Positions 1 to 6,694 of a stretch of 10,934 nt of DNA are shown one piece after another. Each line of letters begins with the position of its first letter. Position 1 is the first letter of the stretch. Under the pieces are notes generated by a model. It worked only from the letters and a program-made list of their open reading frames with translations, made no database searches and was not told the origin of the DNA. The stretch spans positions 1,014,837-1,025,770 of the forward strand of contig CP070839.1 in assembly GCA_020341875.1 (NCBI GenBank), written 5' to 3'. This stretch comes from Candidatus Zixiibacteriota bacterium. GTDB taxonomy: Bacteria > Zixibacteria > MSB-5A5 > SM1-73. The position numbers and the translations under genes are program-made.

Positions 1-1113
1 CCGTCCGAGCTTCCCAATAAGTTCATGATGTCGGTGCGCATGCCCTTGGGTGTCTGTGGTCTGATCACCCCTTGGAACTTCCCCATGGCCATCCCCTCCT
101 GGAAGATGCTGCCAGCGTTGGTCTGCGGGAACACGGTGGTGTTCAAGCCGGCCACTTACACTCCGCTCTCCGCCCGGAATATCGTTAAAGCCTGCGAGGA
201 GGCGGGCGTGCCCAAAGGAGTGGTCAACTTCGTCACCGGATCGGGAGGTGCGGTGGGGACGCCGTTGATGACCTCAGACGACGTGAAGGTGGTTTCCTTC
301 ACCGGGTCGACAGAGGTAGGCAGGAAGGTCTCGGAGGCGTGCGCGCCCAGCTTCAAGCACAGCAACTTAGAGATGGGCGGAAAGAACGCCCAGATGGTGA
401 TGGACGACGCCAAGCTCGATCTGGCGGTGGAAGGGGCCCTTTGGGGAGGATTCGGCACCACCGGCCAGAGATGTACCGCCACCTCCAGGGTGATCGTGCA
501 CAAGAAGGTGATGAAGGAGTTCATCGACCGGTTTGTGGCCCGGGCCAAGGCGCTGAAGATAGGCAACGGCTTGGATGAGAGCGTGGAGATGGGGCCGCTG
601 GTATGCGAGGACCAGCTTAAGACCGTGATGAAATACGTGGAGATCGGCAAGAAGGAAGCCAAGCTTCTCTGCGGCGGCAACCCGCTGAGCTCCGGTGATT
701 ACGCTCACGGATATTTCCACGAGCCGACAGCCTTCGGAGACGTGGACCCGCATGCCACCATAGGCCAGGAGGAGATCTTCGGCCCGGTGGTCTCGATCAT
801 TGCATGCGACAGCTTGGAGCACGCCATCGAGATCAACAACGATACCATCTACGGGCTTTCCGCCTCGGTTTATACCCAGGATGTGAACAGGGCTTTCCAG
901 GCCATGAGAGACGCCTACACCGGCATCTTCTATGTAAACTCCTCCACCATCGGAGCCGAGGTTCATCTCCCCTTCGGCGGCACCAACCAGACCGGCAACG
1001 GACACCGCGAGTCGGGTCAGGCGGCACTGGACCTGTTCTCCGAGTGGAAGGCCATCTACGTGGATTACAGTGGGAAGTTGCAGAAGGCCCAGATCGACGA
1101 CGTAACCACGTAA
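1..1113 (+). CDS. Aldehyde dehydrogenase (NAD(P)-dependent ALDH superfamily), 5' end cut by window
   Basis: This enzyme oxidises an aldehyde to the carboxylate using NAD(P)+ in the cytoplasm. The frame is open from base 1, so the ATG at 25 is an internal Met; about 370 residues are visible and roughly 120 N-terminal ones lie outside, judged against the usual 480-500. Visible family motifs are ITPWNFP (cofactor-binding start), VVFKPA with the cofactor lysine, SFTGSTEVGR, LEMGGKN with the general-base Glu at bases 370-372, GQRCTA with the catalytic Cys at 472-474, EEIFGPV, and the C-terminal LPFGG with a GNGHRESG segment. Both catalytic residues are intact. The IGAE segment before LPFGG recalls the ALDH7/semialdehyde dehydrogenase group, but I cannot assign a substrate. 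A strong hairpin terminator begins 30 bases after the stop, so this gene probably ends a transcription unit. Family is certain; specificity is unknown. Confidence 0.95.
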   Translation, partial: PSELPNKFMMSVRMPLGVCGLITPWNFPMAIPSWKMLPALVCGNTVVFKPATYTPLSARNIVKACEEAGVPKGVVNFVTGSGGAVGTPLMTSDDVKVVSFTGSTEVGRKVSEACAPSFKHSNLEMGGKNAQMVMDDAKLDLAVEGALWGGFGTTGQRCTATSRVIVHKKVMKEFIDRFVARAKALKIGNGLDESVEMGPLVCEDQLKTVMKYVEIGKKEAKLLCGGNPLSSGDYAHGYFHEPTAFGDVDPHATIGQEEIFGPVVSIIACDSLEHAIEINNDTIYGLSASVYTQDVNRAFQAMRDAYTGIFYVNSSTIGAEVHLPFGGTNQTGNGHRESGQAALDLFSEWKAIYVDYSGKLQKAQIDDVTT

Positions 1114-1142
1114 GTGTGGCATGGCAAACGTGTTAAGATGAA

Positions 1143-1185
1143 CTGGTGGGCGTCCTTGAAGGACGCCCGCCAGCATTTGGGTTTT
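1143..1185 (+). terminator. Hairpin terminator after the aldehyde dehydrogenase gene
   Basis: Bases 1143-1156 (CTGGTGGGCGTCCT) pair with 1160-1173 (AGGACGCCCGCCAG) around a TGA loop, giving a 14-pair stem with one T.G wobble. It is followed, after CATTTGGG, by a short T run at 1182-1185. The stem is very stable and lies just past the stop codon. The T tract is weak and offset, so termination is likely but not textbook. Confidence 0.6.
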
Positions 1186-1206
1186 GTCGAGGAGACGGAA
1201 AAACCG

Positions 1207-1275
1207 GTCATTGAGAGTCTCGCCGCAAGGCAGGACCATATGGTTCTTCACGCAGGCGGAACGAAGCAGCCCCCC
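1207..1275. repeat. Degenerate copy of the GTCATTGCGAG palindromic repeat (family B)
   Basis: The left arm GTCATTGAGAGTCTCGCCGC at 1207-1226 and the right end GAACGAAGCAGCCCCCC near 1259-1275 match the ends of the two better copies at 1284-1312 and 1329-1365, with substitutions. An inner GCCGCAAGGC hairpin is also visible. About 25 unrelated-looking bases (ACCATATGGTTCTTCACGCA) lie between the arms. Assignment to the family is from visual alignment only. Confidence 0.45.
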
Positions 1276-1283
1276 AGGTTGAG

Positions 1284-1312
1284 GGGATTGCTTCGCTGTC
1301 GCTCGCAATGAC
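1284..1312 (-). repeat. GTCATTGCGAG palindromic repeat, inverted copy (family B)
   Basis: The reverse complement of this segment starts GTCATTGCGAG and ends GAAGCAATCCC, the same ends as the copy at 1329-1365 in the opposite orientation. The two copies are separated by 16 bases and would form a cruciform or a large RNA hairpin. I know this kind of intergenic repeat from other bacterial genomes, but its role is not established. Confidence 0.7.
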
Positions 1313-1328
1313 AGGAGAGAAGAAACCC

Positions 1329-1365
1329 GTCATTGCGAGTCCCCCGTAAGGGGGGAAGCAATCCC
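1329..1365 (+). repeat. GTCATTGCGAG palindromic repeat, direct copy (family B)
   Basis: GTCATTGCGAG at 1329-1339 and GAAGCAATCCC at 1355-1365 flank an inner hairpin, TCCCCC-GTAA-GGGGGA, at 1340-1355. It is the inverted partner of the 1284-1312 copy. The rest of this gap up to the next gene (1366-1460) shows nothing I can name; no convincing promoter hexamers were found. Confidence 0.7.
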
Positions 1366-1460
1366 TAGGGGCCGATCAGACCGCTCCGATGCGGCTGGCA
1401 GTGACGTGGAGATTCTAAACCGGGACACAACTTAAGGACAACTCACTTCATACTCAAGTC

Positions 1461-1468
1461 AAGGAAGG
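1461..1468 (+). promoter_or_regulatory. Ribosome binding site of the cPGS-like gene
   Basis: AAGGAAGG lies three bases before the ATG at 1472; its AGGA core is six bases away. It supports the chosen start, which also gives the expected N-terminal nucleotide-fold motif at residues 6-20. Confidence 0.6.
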
Positions 1469-1471
1469 TAT

Positions 1472-2808
1472 ATGCCAAAGAAAAAGGTTCTGATAATGGG
1501 CGCCGCGGGACGGGATTTTCATAATTTCAACACCGTGTTCAGAGACAACCGGCAGTACCAGGTGGTTGCCTTCACCGCCACCCAGATACCGAATATACAC
1601 GGTCGGAAATATCCAGCCAAGCTGGCGGGCAAGCTCTATCCGAAAGGGATTCCCATCCTGCCGGAAGAGGATCTGGTAAGGCTGATAATGAAGCATGAAA
1701 TCGACCAGGTGGTCTTCTCCTACAGCGACGTCTCTTATGAATACGTGATGCACGTGTGCGCCGCTGTTACGGCAGCAGGAGCGGACTTCAAGCTCTTGGG
1801 GATGAGCAGCACCGCCTTGAAGTCCAAACGTCAGGTTGTCGCCATCTGTGCCGCCAGAACGGGAAGCGGAAAGAGCCAGACCACCCGCAAGGTGTGCGGG
1901 ATTCTCAAGGACAAGGGAATGAAGGTGGTAGCCATCAGGCATCCCATGCCCTATGGCGACCTCACCAGGCAAGTCTGCCAGCGATTTGCCTCCTTGGCTG
2001 ATATGGATAAGTATGACTGCACCATCGAGGAGAGGGAGGAATACGAGCCCATATCCGCCAGGGTACGGTGGTCTACGCGGGAGTGGACTACAAGGTCATC
2101 CTGAAGGAGGCGGAAAAGGAGGCGGACGTAATGGTGTGGGATGGAGGGAACAACGACATTCCGTTCTACCAGCCTGATCTTCACATAACGGTGCTTGATC
2201 CTCACCGGCCGGGCGACGAACTCTCTTACTTTCCCGGAGGTACAAATCTGCTTTTGGCTGACGTAGTCCTGATAAACAAGGTAGACTCGGCTGACTATGA
2301 CAACCTGAGGCAGGTCCGGCTCAATGTCAGAGATATGAATCCAGGCGCAACAGTGATCGAGGCAGCCTCGCCCATATCTGTGGATCATCCCGAGAGGATT
2401 CGAGGGAAGAGCGTGCTGGTGGTGGAGGACGGACCCACCCTAACCCACGGTGGAATGACCTACGGTGCGGGAGTGATAGCTGCGGAGAAGTTCGGAGCTG
2501 ATGACATCGTCGATCCCCGACCCTGGGTGAAGGGCGCGATAAAGGAAGCTTTCGAAACGTATCCTGAGATCGGAACACTTCTGCCGGCCTTGGGCTACGG
2601 TGAGAAGCAGATAAAGGACTTGCAGAAGACCATAAACGCCATCCCCTGCGATTCGGTCGTCATCGGCACGCCCATAGATTTGACCCGGGTGCTCAAGATC
2701 AACAAACCGTCGGTCAGGGTAAGCTATGAACTGCAGGAGATCGGTAAGCCGGATTTAGAGGAGGTTTTAGGCAAGCTGTCGAAGAAAAAGCGACCAAACC
2801 TCGCTTGA
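1472..2808 (+). CDS. Cyclic 2,3-diphosphoglycerate synthetase-like GTPase, frameshifted
   Basis: The product resembles the cPGS family, named for the archaeal enzyme that closes 2,3-diphosphoglycerate to its cyclic form with nucleotide hydrolysis. Many bacteria carry homologues of unknown substrate. The gene is in two pieces: 1472-2104 in one frame, and a second frame that takes over at 2050 and runs to 2808. Joined at the CCC of 2048-2050, they give about 445 residues, close to the roughly 460 expected. Seen: an N-terminal VLIMGAAGRDFHNFN fold (residues 6-20), a P-loop ARTGSGKS (128-135), WDGGNND (223-229), DPHRPGDE (243-250) and the guanine-specificity motif NKVD (269-272). Every motif survives on one side or the other of the break, so a sequencing error or very recent mutation is more likely than an old pseudogene. 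Carbamate kinase follows after 39 bases. Family assignment is firm; the reaction in this organism is not. Confidence 0.88.
2048..2050 (+). other. Probable one-base deletion (frameshift site) in the cPGS-like gene
   Basis: Frame 1472 reads ...E-Y-E-P up to the CCC at 2048-2050, then turns into non-family sequence and stops at 2104. Re-reading from C2050 gives H-I-R-Q-G-T-V-V-Y-A-G-V-D-Y, which fits my recollection of the family. Adding one C to the CCC run repairs the frame exactly. No X-XXY-YYZ slippery heptamer is present here. Confidence 0.8.
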
Positions 2809-2847
2809 TTGACAATTCGTTGGAGCTAACCCCTTCCCGATTCTGCG

Positions 2848-3798
2848 ATGAGAAAAAAAACGGCGGTGGTGGCCCTGGGAGGGAATGCCATCACCAAGAT
2901 AGACGAAGAGGATACCATATCCCGCCAGTTCGCCAACACCCGGGAGAGCCTGCGTGGAATCGTGGAACTGATTCGGGACGGTTATAATCTGGCGGTAACC
3001 CACGGCAACGGGCCTCAGGTGGGAAACGCCATCCTCCGGGTAGAGCTGGCCAGAGGAAAAGCACCCATCCTGCCCCTGGGAGTCTGCGTGGCGGATACCG
3101 AAGGGGGAATGGGATACATGATAGAGCAGTCCCTGCAGAATCGGTTGAGAAAAGAGGGGATTAGGCGGGACGTGGTCACCATCGTCACCCAGGTGATAGT
3201 GGACAGGAACGACCCCTCCATAAAGCAACCGACGAAATTCGTAGGTCAGTTCTACACCCGGCAGGAGGCCAAGAAACATGCCAAGGCGAAGGGTTGGGTG
3301 GTGAAGGAGGACCGGCCGAAAGCGTGGCGAAGGGTGGTCTCCTCTCCCATCCCTCTGGAGATCGTGGAAAAAAAAACCATAAAAAACCTGGTGGAGAAGG
3401 GCGTTATCGTGATCGCCGCTGGTGGCGGAGGAGTCCCGGTCTATGAGGAGAGGAACGGTAGCCTGGAGGGCGTGGATGCGGTGATCGATAAGGACAGAGC
3501 CTCCGCCGTGCTGGCCCGCGACATAGGCGCAGAACTCCTCCTGATCTTGACCGAGGTGGAGAAGGTGGCCACCAATTTTGGCACGCTTCTGCAGATCGAC
3601 TTAGACAAGATGACTGTGGAGGAAGCAAAGAAATATCAAAAGGAACACCATTTCCCTCCGGGAAGCATGGGTCCCAAGATCGAAGCAGCCATTCAGTTCT
3701 TGGAGTCTGGTGGAAAAGAGGTGATCATTACCTCCATACCCAAAGCCTACGATGCAGTGAAGAAGAAGACGGCGGGAACCAGAATCACCCTTAAGTAG
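2848..3798 (+). CDS. arcC: Carbamate kinase
   Basis: This cytoplasmic enzyme of the amino-acid kinase family interconverts carbamoyl phosphate + ADP and carbamate + ATP. It is usually the ATP-forming last step of arginine, agmatine or purine-ureide breakdown. The 316 residues match the family length. Motifs in order: ALGGNAI (residues 9-15), THGNGPQVGN (51-60), GQFYT (133-137, in the carbamate-kinase-specific protruding region), AGGGGVPVYE (191-200), DKDRASAVLA (214-223), LLILTEVEKV (231-240), FPPGSMGPKIEAA (269-281) and a C-terminal GTRI. No residue looks missing. The ATG is the only sensible start, although no clear Shine-Dalgarno precedes it. The 39-base gap suggests co-transcription with the cPGS-like gene. 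No arginine deiminase or carbamoyltransferase is in view, so the pathway cannot be told. Confidence 0.96.
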   Translation: MRKKTAVVALGGNAITKIDEEDTISRQFANTRESLRGIVELIRDGYNLAVTHGNGPQVGNAILRVELARGKAPILPLGVCVADTEGGMGYMIEQSLQNRLRKEGIRRDVVTIVTQVIVDRNDPSIKQPTKFVGQFYTRQEAKKHAKAKGWVVKEDRPKAWRRVVSSPIPLEIVEKKTIKNLVEKGVIVIAAGGGGVPVYEERNGSLEGVDAVIDKDRASAVLARDIGAELLLILTEVEKVATNFGTLLQIDLDKMTVEEAKKYQKEHHFPPGSMGPKIEAAIQFLESGGKEVIITSIPKAYDAVKKKTAGTRITLK

Positions 3799-3800
3799 AC

Positions 3801-3873
3801 GTCTCCCCCTGTTTCCCCCTCTCCATGAAATGGGAGGGGTTCACCCTGAAGGGGACTGAGGGGGTGAGGGGAG
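3801..3873 (-). repeat. Intergenic palindromic repeat, family A, copy 1 (inverted)
   Basis: Its reverse complement aligns by eye over about 70 bases with the copy at 7808-7880: CCTCACCCCCT, then CCCCTTCAGGGTGAA, then an imperfect CCTCCCA/TGGAGAGG hairpin, then a G-rich end. On the + strand it also shares CCCCCTGTNTCCCCCTCTCC with the copy at 5363-5416. It begins three bases after the carbamate kinase stop codon. Confidence 0.65.
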
Positions 3874-3900
3874 AAGGCCATAGAGGAGTCGCAAATGTAG

Positions 3901-3927
3901 CCGCACCTTTCGGGGTGCGGGGTTTTT
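3901..3927 (+). terminator. arcC: Rho-independent terminator
   Basis: CCGCACC (3901-3907) pairs with GGTGCGG (3914-3920) around a TTTCGG loop and is followed by GGTTTTT. This is a textbook intrinsic terminator on the + strand. It ends the GTPase-carbamate kinase unit. It stops only 30 bases before the GTG of the next gene, leaving little room for a separate promoter and leader. Confidence 0.8.
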
Positions 3928-3957
3928 CAGAACGCAGGCTACCTTTCTTGTTTCGTT

Positions 3958-5346
3958 GTGGAAAAGATCGTCGGATTAAGCCAACAGATCGTGAGAGCGA
4001 TTCTGGAAAGAGGGAAGATTTACGAGGTGGGAGGAGCGGTAAGGGACAAGTACATATCGCCCGTCCTTCCGGATAAGGACAAGGACTATTTGATCACCGG
4101 AATCCACATGGAAGAGCTCTGCTCGCTGCTGTCACGTTTCGGGAAGGTGGATTTGGTGGGAAAATCGTTTGGGGTGATAAAGTTCCACCCGTTCAAGAAG
4201 TTTGACGGCGACCACGTCTTTGACGTGGCCCTGCCCCGCAAAGAATACAGCACCGGACCGGGGCACAAGGACTTCAAGGTGGAGTACGATCACACCCTGC
4301 GGGTGGAGGACGATCTTTCCCGGCGGGATTTCACCATCAACGCCATGGCCGAGGATCTGGCAACAGGAAAGCTGGTCGATCCCCTCAACGGAAGAAAGGA
4401 CATAAAGAGAAGACTGATCCGGATAGCCAATCCCGACTCCTTCCGGGACGATCCCTTGAGGATGCTTCGGGGAATACAGTTTGCCGCCAGGTTCGAATTC
4501 GAACTGGAGAAGGAGACGCTTGATAGCCTGAAGGAGAATGCTGATCTGATCACCACCATCTCTCCGGAGAGGATTCAGGAGGAGCTAAACAAGCTCCTGG
4601 TAAAAGCCAAATACCCCAGCGCCGGCTTCAGGCTGATGCAGCAGGTGGGTCTGTTGGAGAAGATATTGCCGGAGCTGGCCAGCGCTGTGGGGGTAACCCA
4701 GCCCGGCGGGTATCATGCCTATGACGTGTTCGAGCACTCCATACTGACCGCAGACTTTGCCCCCCGGGATCTTGTGATTCGTCTGGCTGCCCTGCTGCAT
4801 GACGTGTCCAAGCCGGAGACTAAAGTCCCAACCGAAAGTGGGGCCACCTTCTACGGACATGAGAAAAAGGGCGCCAGGGTGGCTAAGAGGGCACTGCAGA
4901 GGCTGCGTTACTCCAACCAGATTATTGACCAGACCACCCTCTTAATCGACAATCACATGTTCACCACAGGGGTAACCGACAAAGGCGTAAGGAGACTGAT
5001 CAGGAAGATGGGAGAGGAGCCGGTCTTCTCCCTTTTGGATCTGCGCAGGGCGGACGTGATAGCGCAGGGAAAGGGGGGAACCACACAGGATGTGGACGAA
5101 CTGGAGGAGAGGATAAGGCTGGAAATAGAGAGGCAGCCTCCCTTTGGCCTGAGGGATCTTGAGGTGGATGGAAATGACATTATGACGACGTTCAACCTCT
5201 CGCCCTCGCCTCTGGTGGGACAGGTTTTGAATTACCTCCTCGAACTGGTGCTGGACGACCCTGAGGTAAACCAAAGGGACAGGCTAATGAAGGAGGCGGA
5301 ATTCTTTCTGAAGAATATCTCGACAAGCTCGGAAGATAAGGAATGA
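3958..5346 (+). CDS. cca: CCA tRNA nucleotidyltransferase / poly(A) polymerase family with HD domain
   Basis: The enzyme adds or repairs the 3' CCA end of tRNA without a template, in the cytoplasm. The 462 residues hold a nucleotidyltransferase head with VGGAVRDKYI (residues 24-33), the metal-binding DKD at 41-43 and a third acid at FDVALPRKE (D89). These are followed by DDLSRRDFTINAMAED (118-133), which contributes to nucleotide selection, and the RNA-binding segment DPLRMLRGIQFAARF (165-179). An HD domain follows with candidate metal ligands H260, H281-D282 (LLHDVSKP), H301 and DNH at 331-333. HD domains in this family can give phosphatase or phosphodiesterase activity, so the protein may be more than a CCA adder. 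The start is GTG: it is the only standard start between the upstream in-frame stop (3898) and the conserved head, but it lacks a visible Shine-Dalgarno. A CC-adding, A-adding or poly(A)-only role cannot be excluded. Confidence 0.92.
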   Translation: MEKIVGLSQQIVRAILERGKIYEVGGAVRDKYISPVLPDKDKDYLITGIHMEELCSLLSRFGKVDLVGKSFGVIKFHPFKKFDGDHVFDVALPRKEYSTGPGHKDFKVEYDHTLRVEDDLSRRDFTINAMAEDLATGKLVDPLNGRKDIKRRLIRIANPDSFRDDPLRMLRGIQFAARFEFELEKETLDSLKENADLITTISPERIQEELNKLLVKAKYPSAGFRLMQQVGLLEKILPELASAVGVTQPGGYHAYDVFEHSILTADFAPRDLVIRLAALLHDVSKPETKVPTESGATFYGHEKKGARVAKRALQRLRYSNQIIDQTTLLIDNHMFTTGVTDKGVRRLIRKMGEEPVFSLLDLRRADVIAQGKGGTTQDVDELEERIRLEIERQPPFGLRDLEVDGNDIMTTFNLSPSPLVGQVLNYLLELVLDDPEVNQRDRLMKEAEFFLKNISTSSEDKE

Positions 5347-5362
5347 GCTAACATCGCAAGAA

Positions 5363-5416
5363 CCTCACCCCCTGTGTCCCCCTCTCCATAAAGTGGAGAG
5401 GGGGACCGAGAAGGGA
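5363..5416 (+). repeat. Intergenic palindromic repeat, family A, copy 2
   Basis: GTCCCCCTCTCCA (5376-5388) pairs perfectly over 13 bases with TGGAGAGGGGGAC (5394-5406) around a five-base loop. The flanks, CCTCACCCCCT on the left and GAGAAGGG on the right, are those of the other copies. It lacks the CTTCAGGGTGAAG insert of the 7808-7880 copy. No T run follows, so a terminator role is doubtful. Confidence 0.75.
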
Positions 5417-5425
5417 GAGACAACG

Positions 5426-5432
5426 AAAGGAG
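5426..5432 (+). promoter_or_regulatory. sucC: Ribosome binding site that sets the sucC start
   Basis: AAAGGAG lies five bases before the ATG at 5438. It favours that ATG over the in-frame GTG at 5393, which sits inside the repeat hairpin. The ATG also gives the family's normal N-terminus, MKIHEYQAK. Confidence 0.85.
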
Positions 5433-5437
5433 TTCAG

Positions 5438-6595
5438 ATGAAGATACACGAGTATCAAGCCAAACAGATATTCGCCCGGTACAAGCTCCCTCTTCCTGAT
5501 GGCGACGTGGCCACCACGCCGGATGAGGCCAAGGAGATCGCCGCCAGGATCGGCAAGCCGGTCATGGTGAAGGCTCAGGTACACGTGGGAGGAAGAGGCA
5601 AGGCCGGCGGCATAAAGAAGGCGGACGACCCGGATTTAGCCTTCCAGATGGCCTCCCGGATTCTGGGTATGGAGATCAAGGGCCTCCCGGTCAAGAAGGT
5701 TTTGGTGACCGAGTGCAAGGACATCGCCACCGAGGCCTACATCGGCATCATTGTCGACCGGAAGAGCAAGAAGCCGGTGATCATGGTCTCTGCCGCCGGG
5801 GGAATAGACATCGAGGAGGTGGCGCGCGAGACCCCGGAGAAGATTCACAAACTGGAGGTGGATCCGCTCTTGGGCCTGCAGTCCTTCCAGGCAAGGAATT
5901 TGGCCTACCTGCTGTATGCAGACAGAAAGATCGCCAACCAGACCTGCCCGGTCATCCTGAAGCTCTACAAAGCCTTCATTGAGAACGATTGTTCTTTAGC
6001 CGAGATAAACCCGTTTATCACCACGCCGGAGGAGGAAGTATGGGCGGTGGACGCCAAGATAAACATTGACGACTCCGGACTGGCCCGGCACCGGGACATC
6101 GAGGAGATGCGCGATCTGGACGCGGAGGAGAAAGGCGAGATCGAGGCCCGGGAGAAGGGTCTCTCCTTTGTGAAACTGGACGGGAACATCGGCTGCATAG
6201 TGAACGGTGCGGGGTTGGCAATGGCCACCATGGATTTAGTGAAAAGATTCGGGGCCGAGCCGGCAAACTTCTTGGACATCGGCGGAAGCTCCAGCCCGGA
6301 GAAGGTGGTGAGCGCCATGAGCATCATCCTGCGGGATCCCAACGTGAAGGCCATCCTCTTCAACATCTTCGGCGGGATCACCAGGTGCGACGACGTGGCA
6401 AACGGGATCGTCCACGCGGTTAACCAGCTCAAGCCCAAGGTTCCTATCGTGGTGAGACTGACCGGAACCAACGAAGATAAGGCAAAAGACATTCTAAGGC
6501 AGGTGAACCTCGCCGCCACAACCTCCATGGAAGAGGTGGTGAAAAAGGCGATCCAGCTCTCCGGAATGACGCAAACCAGCATGTTCGGGAGTTGA
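5438..6595 (+). CDS. sucC: Succinyl-CoA synthetase (ADP-forming type), beta subunit
   Basis: SucC and SucD together convert succinyl-CoA + ADP + Pi to succinate + ATP + CoA, the substrate-level phosphorylation step of the TCA cycle. The beta subunit carries the nucleotide-binding ATP-grasp fold and the succinate site. The product is 385 residues, near the usual 388. Motifs: MKIHEYQAK at the start, VKAQVHVGGRGKAGG (44-58) for nucleotide binding, LAEINPF (187-193) and AVDAKINID (203-211) with metal ligands, GCIVNGAGLAMATMDLVK (252-269), NFLDIGGSSSPEKV (277-290) and NIFGGITRCDDVANG (309-323). The GGSSSPEKV segment differs from the GGGATxE form of the E. coli type and, from memory, resembles archaeal and other divergent SucC. 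Nucleotide choice (ATP or GTP) cannot be read safely from this. sucD follows 99 bases later, with a repeat in between. Confidence 0.96.
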   Translation: MKIHEYQAKQIFARYKLPLPDGDVATTPDEAKEIAARIGKPVMVKAQVHVGGRGKAGGIKKADDPDLAFQMASRILGMEIKGLPVKKVLVTECKDIATEAYIGIIVDRKSKKPVIMVSAAGGIDIEEVARETPEKIHKLEVDPLLGLQSFQARNLAYLLYADRKIANQTCPVILKLYKAFIENDCSLAEINPFITTPEEEVWAVDAKINIDDSGLARHRDIEEMRDLDAEEKGEIEAREKGLSFVKLDGNIGCIVNGAGLAMATMDLVKRFGAEPANFLDIGGSSSPEKVVSAMSIILRDPNVKAILFNIFGGITRCDDVANGIVHAVNQLKPKVPIVVRLTGTNEDKAKDILRQVNLAATTSMEEVVKKAIQLSGMTQTSMFGS

Positions 6596-6608
6596 TTCGA
6601 GGCGATCC

Positions 6609-6652
6609 GATTCCCCTCTCCCCTCGGGGAGAGGGCAAGGGTGAGGGGGAAT
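6609..6652 (-). repeat. Intergenic palindromic repeat, family A, copy 3, between sucC and sucD
   Basis: CCCTCTCCC (6614-6622) pairs with GGGAGAGGG (6627-6635) around CTCG. An outer ATTCCCC (6610-6616) can alternatively pair with GGGGAAT after the GGGTGAGG tail. The reverse complement (CCCTCACCCTTGCCCTCTCC...) matches the layout of the other copies. Lying inside the sucC-sucD transcript, it would form an RNA hairpin that could affect stability or the ratio of the two subunits. Confidence 0.65.
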
Positions 6653-6694
6653 GAACCGGAAAGGATATAATCGATCAGAGAGAGGGAGATTTCG

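Noticed and set aside
367..1308. 313-codon open frame on the minus strand
   Set aside because: It runs opposite the aldehyde dehydrogenase, whose motifs are all intact, and its translation shows no family motif. It is a shadow of GC-rich coding sequence.
1114..1311. 65-codon + strand frame right after the aldehyde dehydrogenase
   Set aside because: It reads through the terminator hairpin and the palindromic repeats and has no ribosome site.
1200..1370. CRISPR-like array from the clustered repeats
   Set aside because: The copies differ in orientation, length and spacing, and there are no regular spacers or cas genes.
2045..2052. Programmed -1 frameshifting in the GTPase gene
   Set aside because: A -1 slip would yield the right protein, but there is no slippery heptamer and no obvious stimulatory structure; a missing base in the C run is simpler.
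2809..2814. TTGACA, a perfect -35-like hexamer before carbamate kinase
   Set aside because: No -10-like hexamer lies 15-19 bases downstream, and the gene is only 39 bases after the GTPase stop, so co-transcription is simpler.
5393..5437. Upstream GTG start for sucC
   Set aside because: It lies inside the repeat hairpin; the ATG at 5438 has a good ribosome site and matches the family N-terminus.
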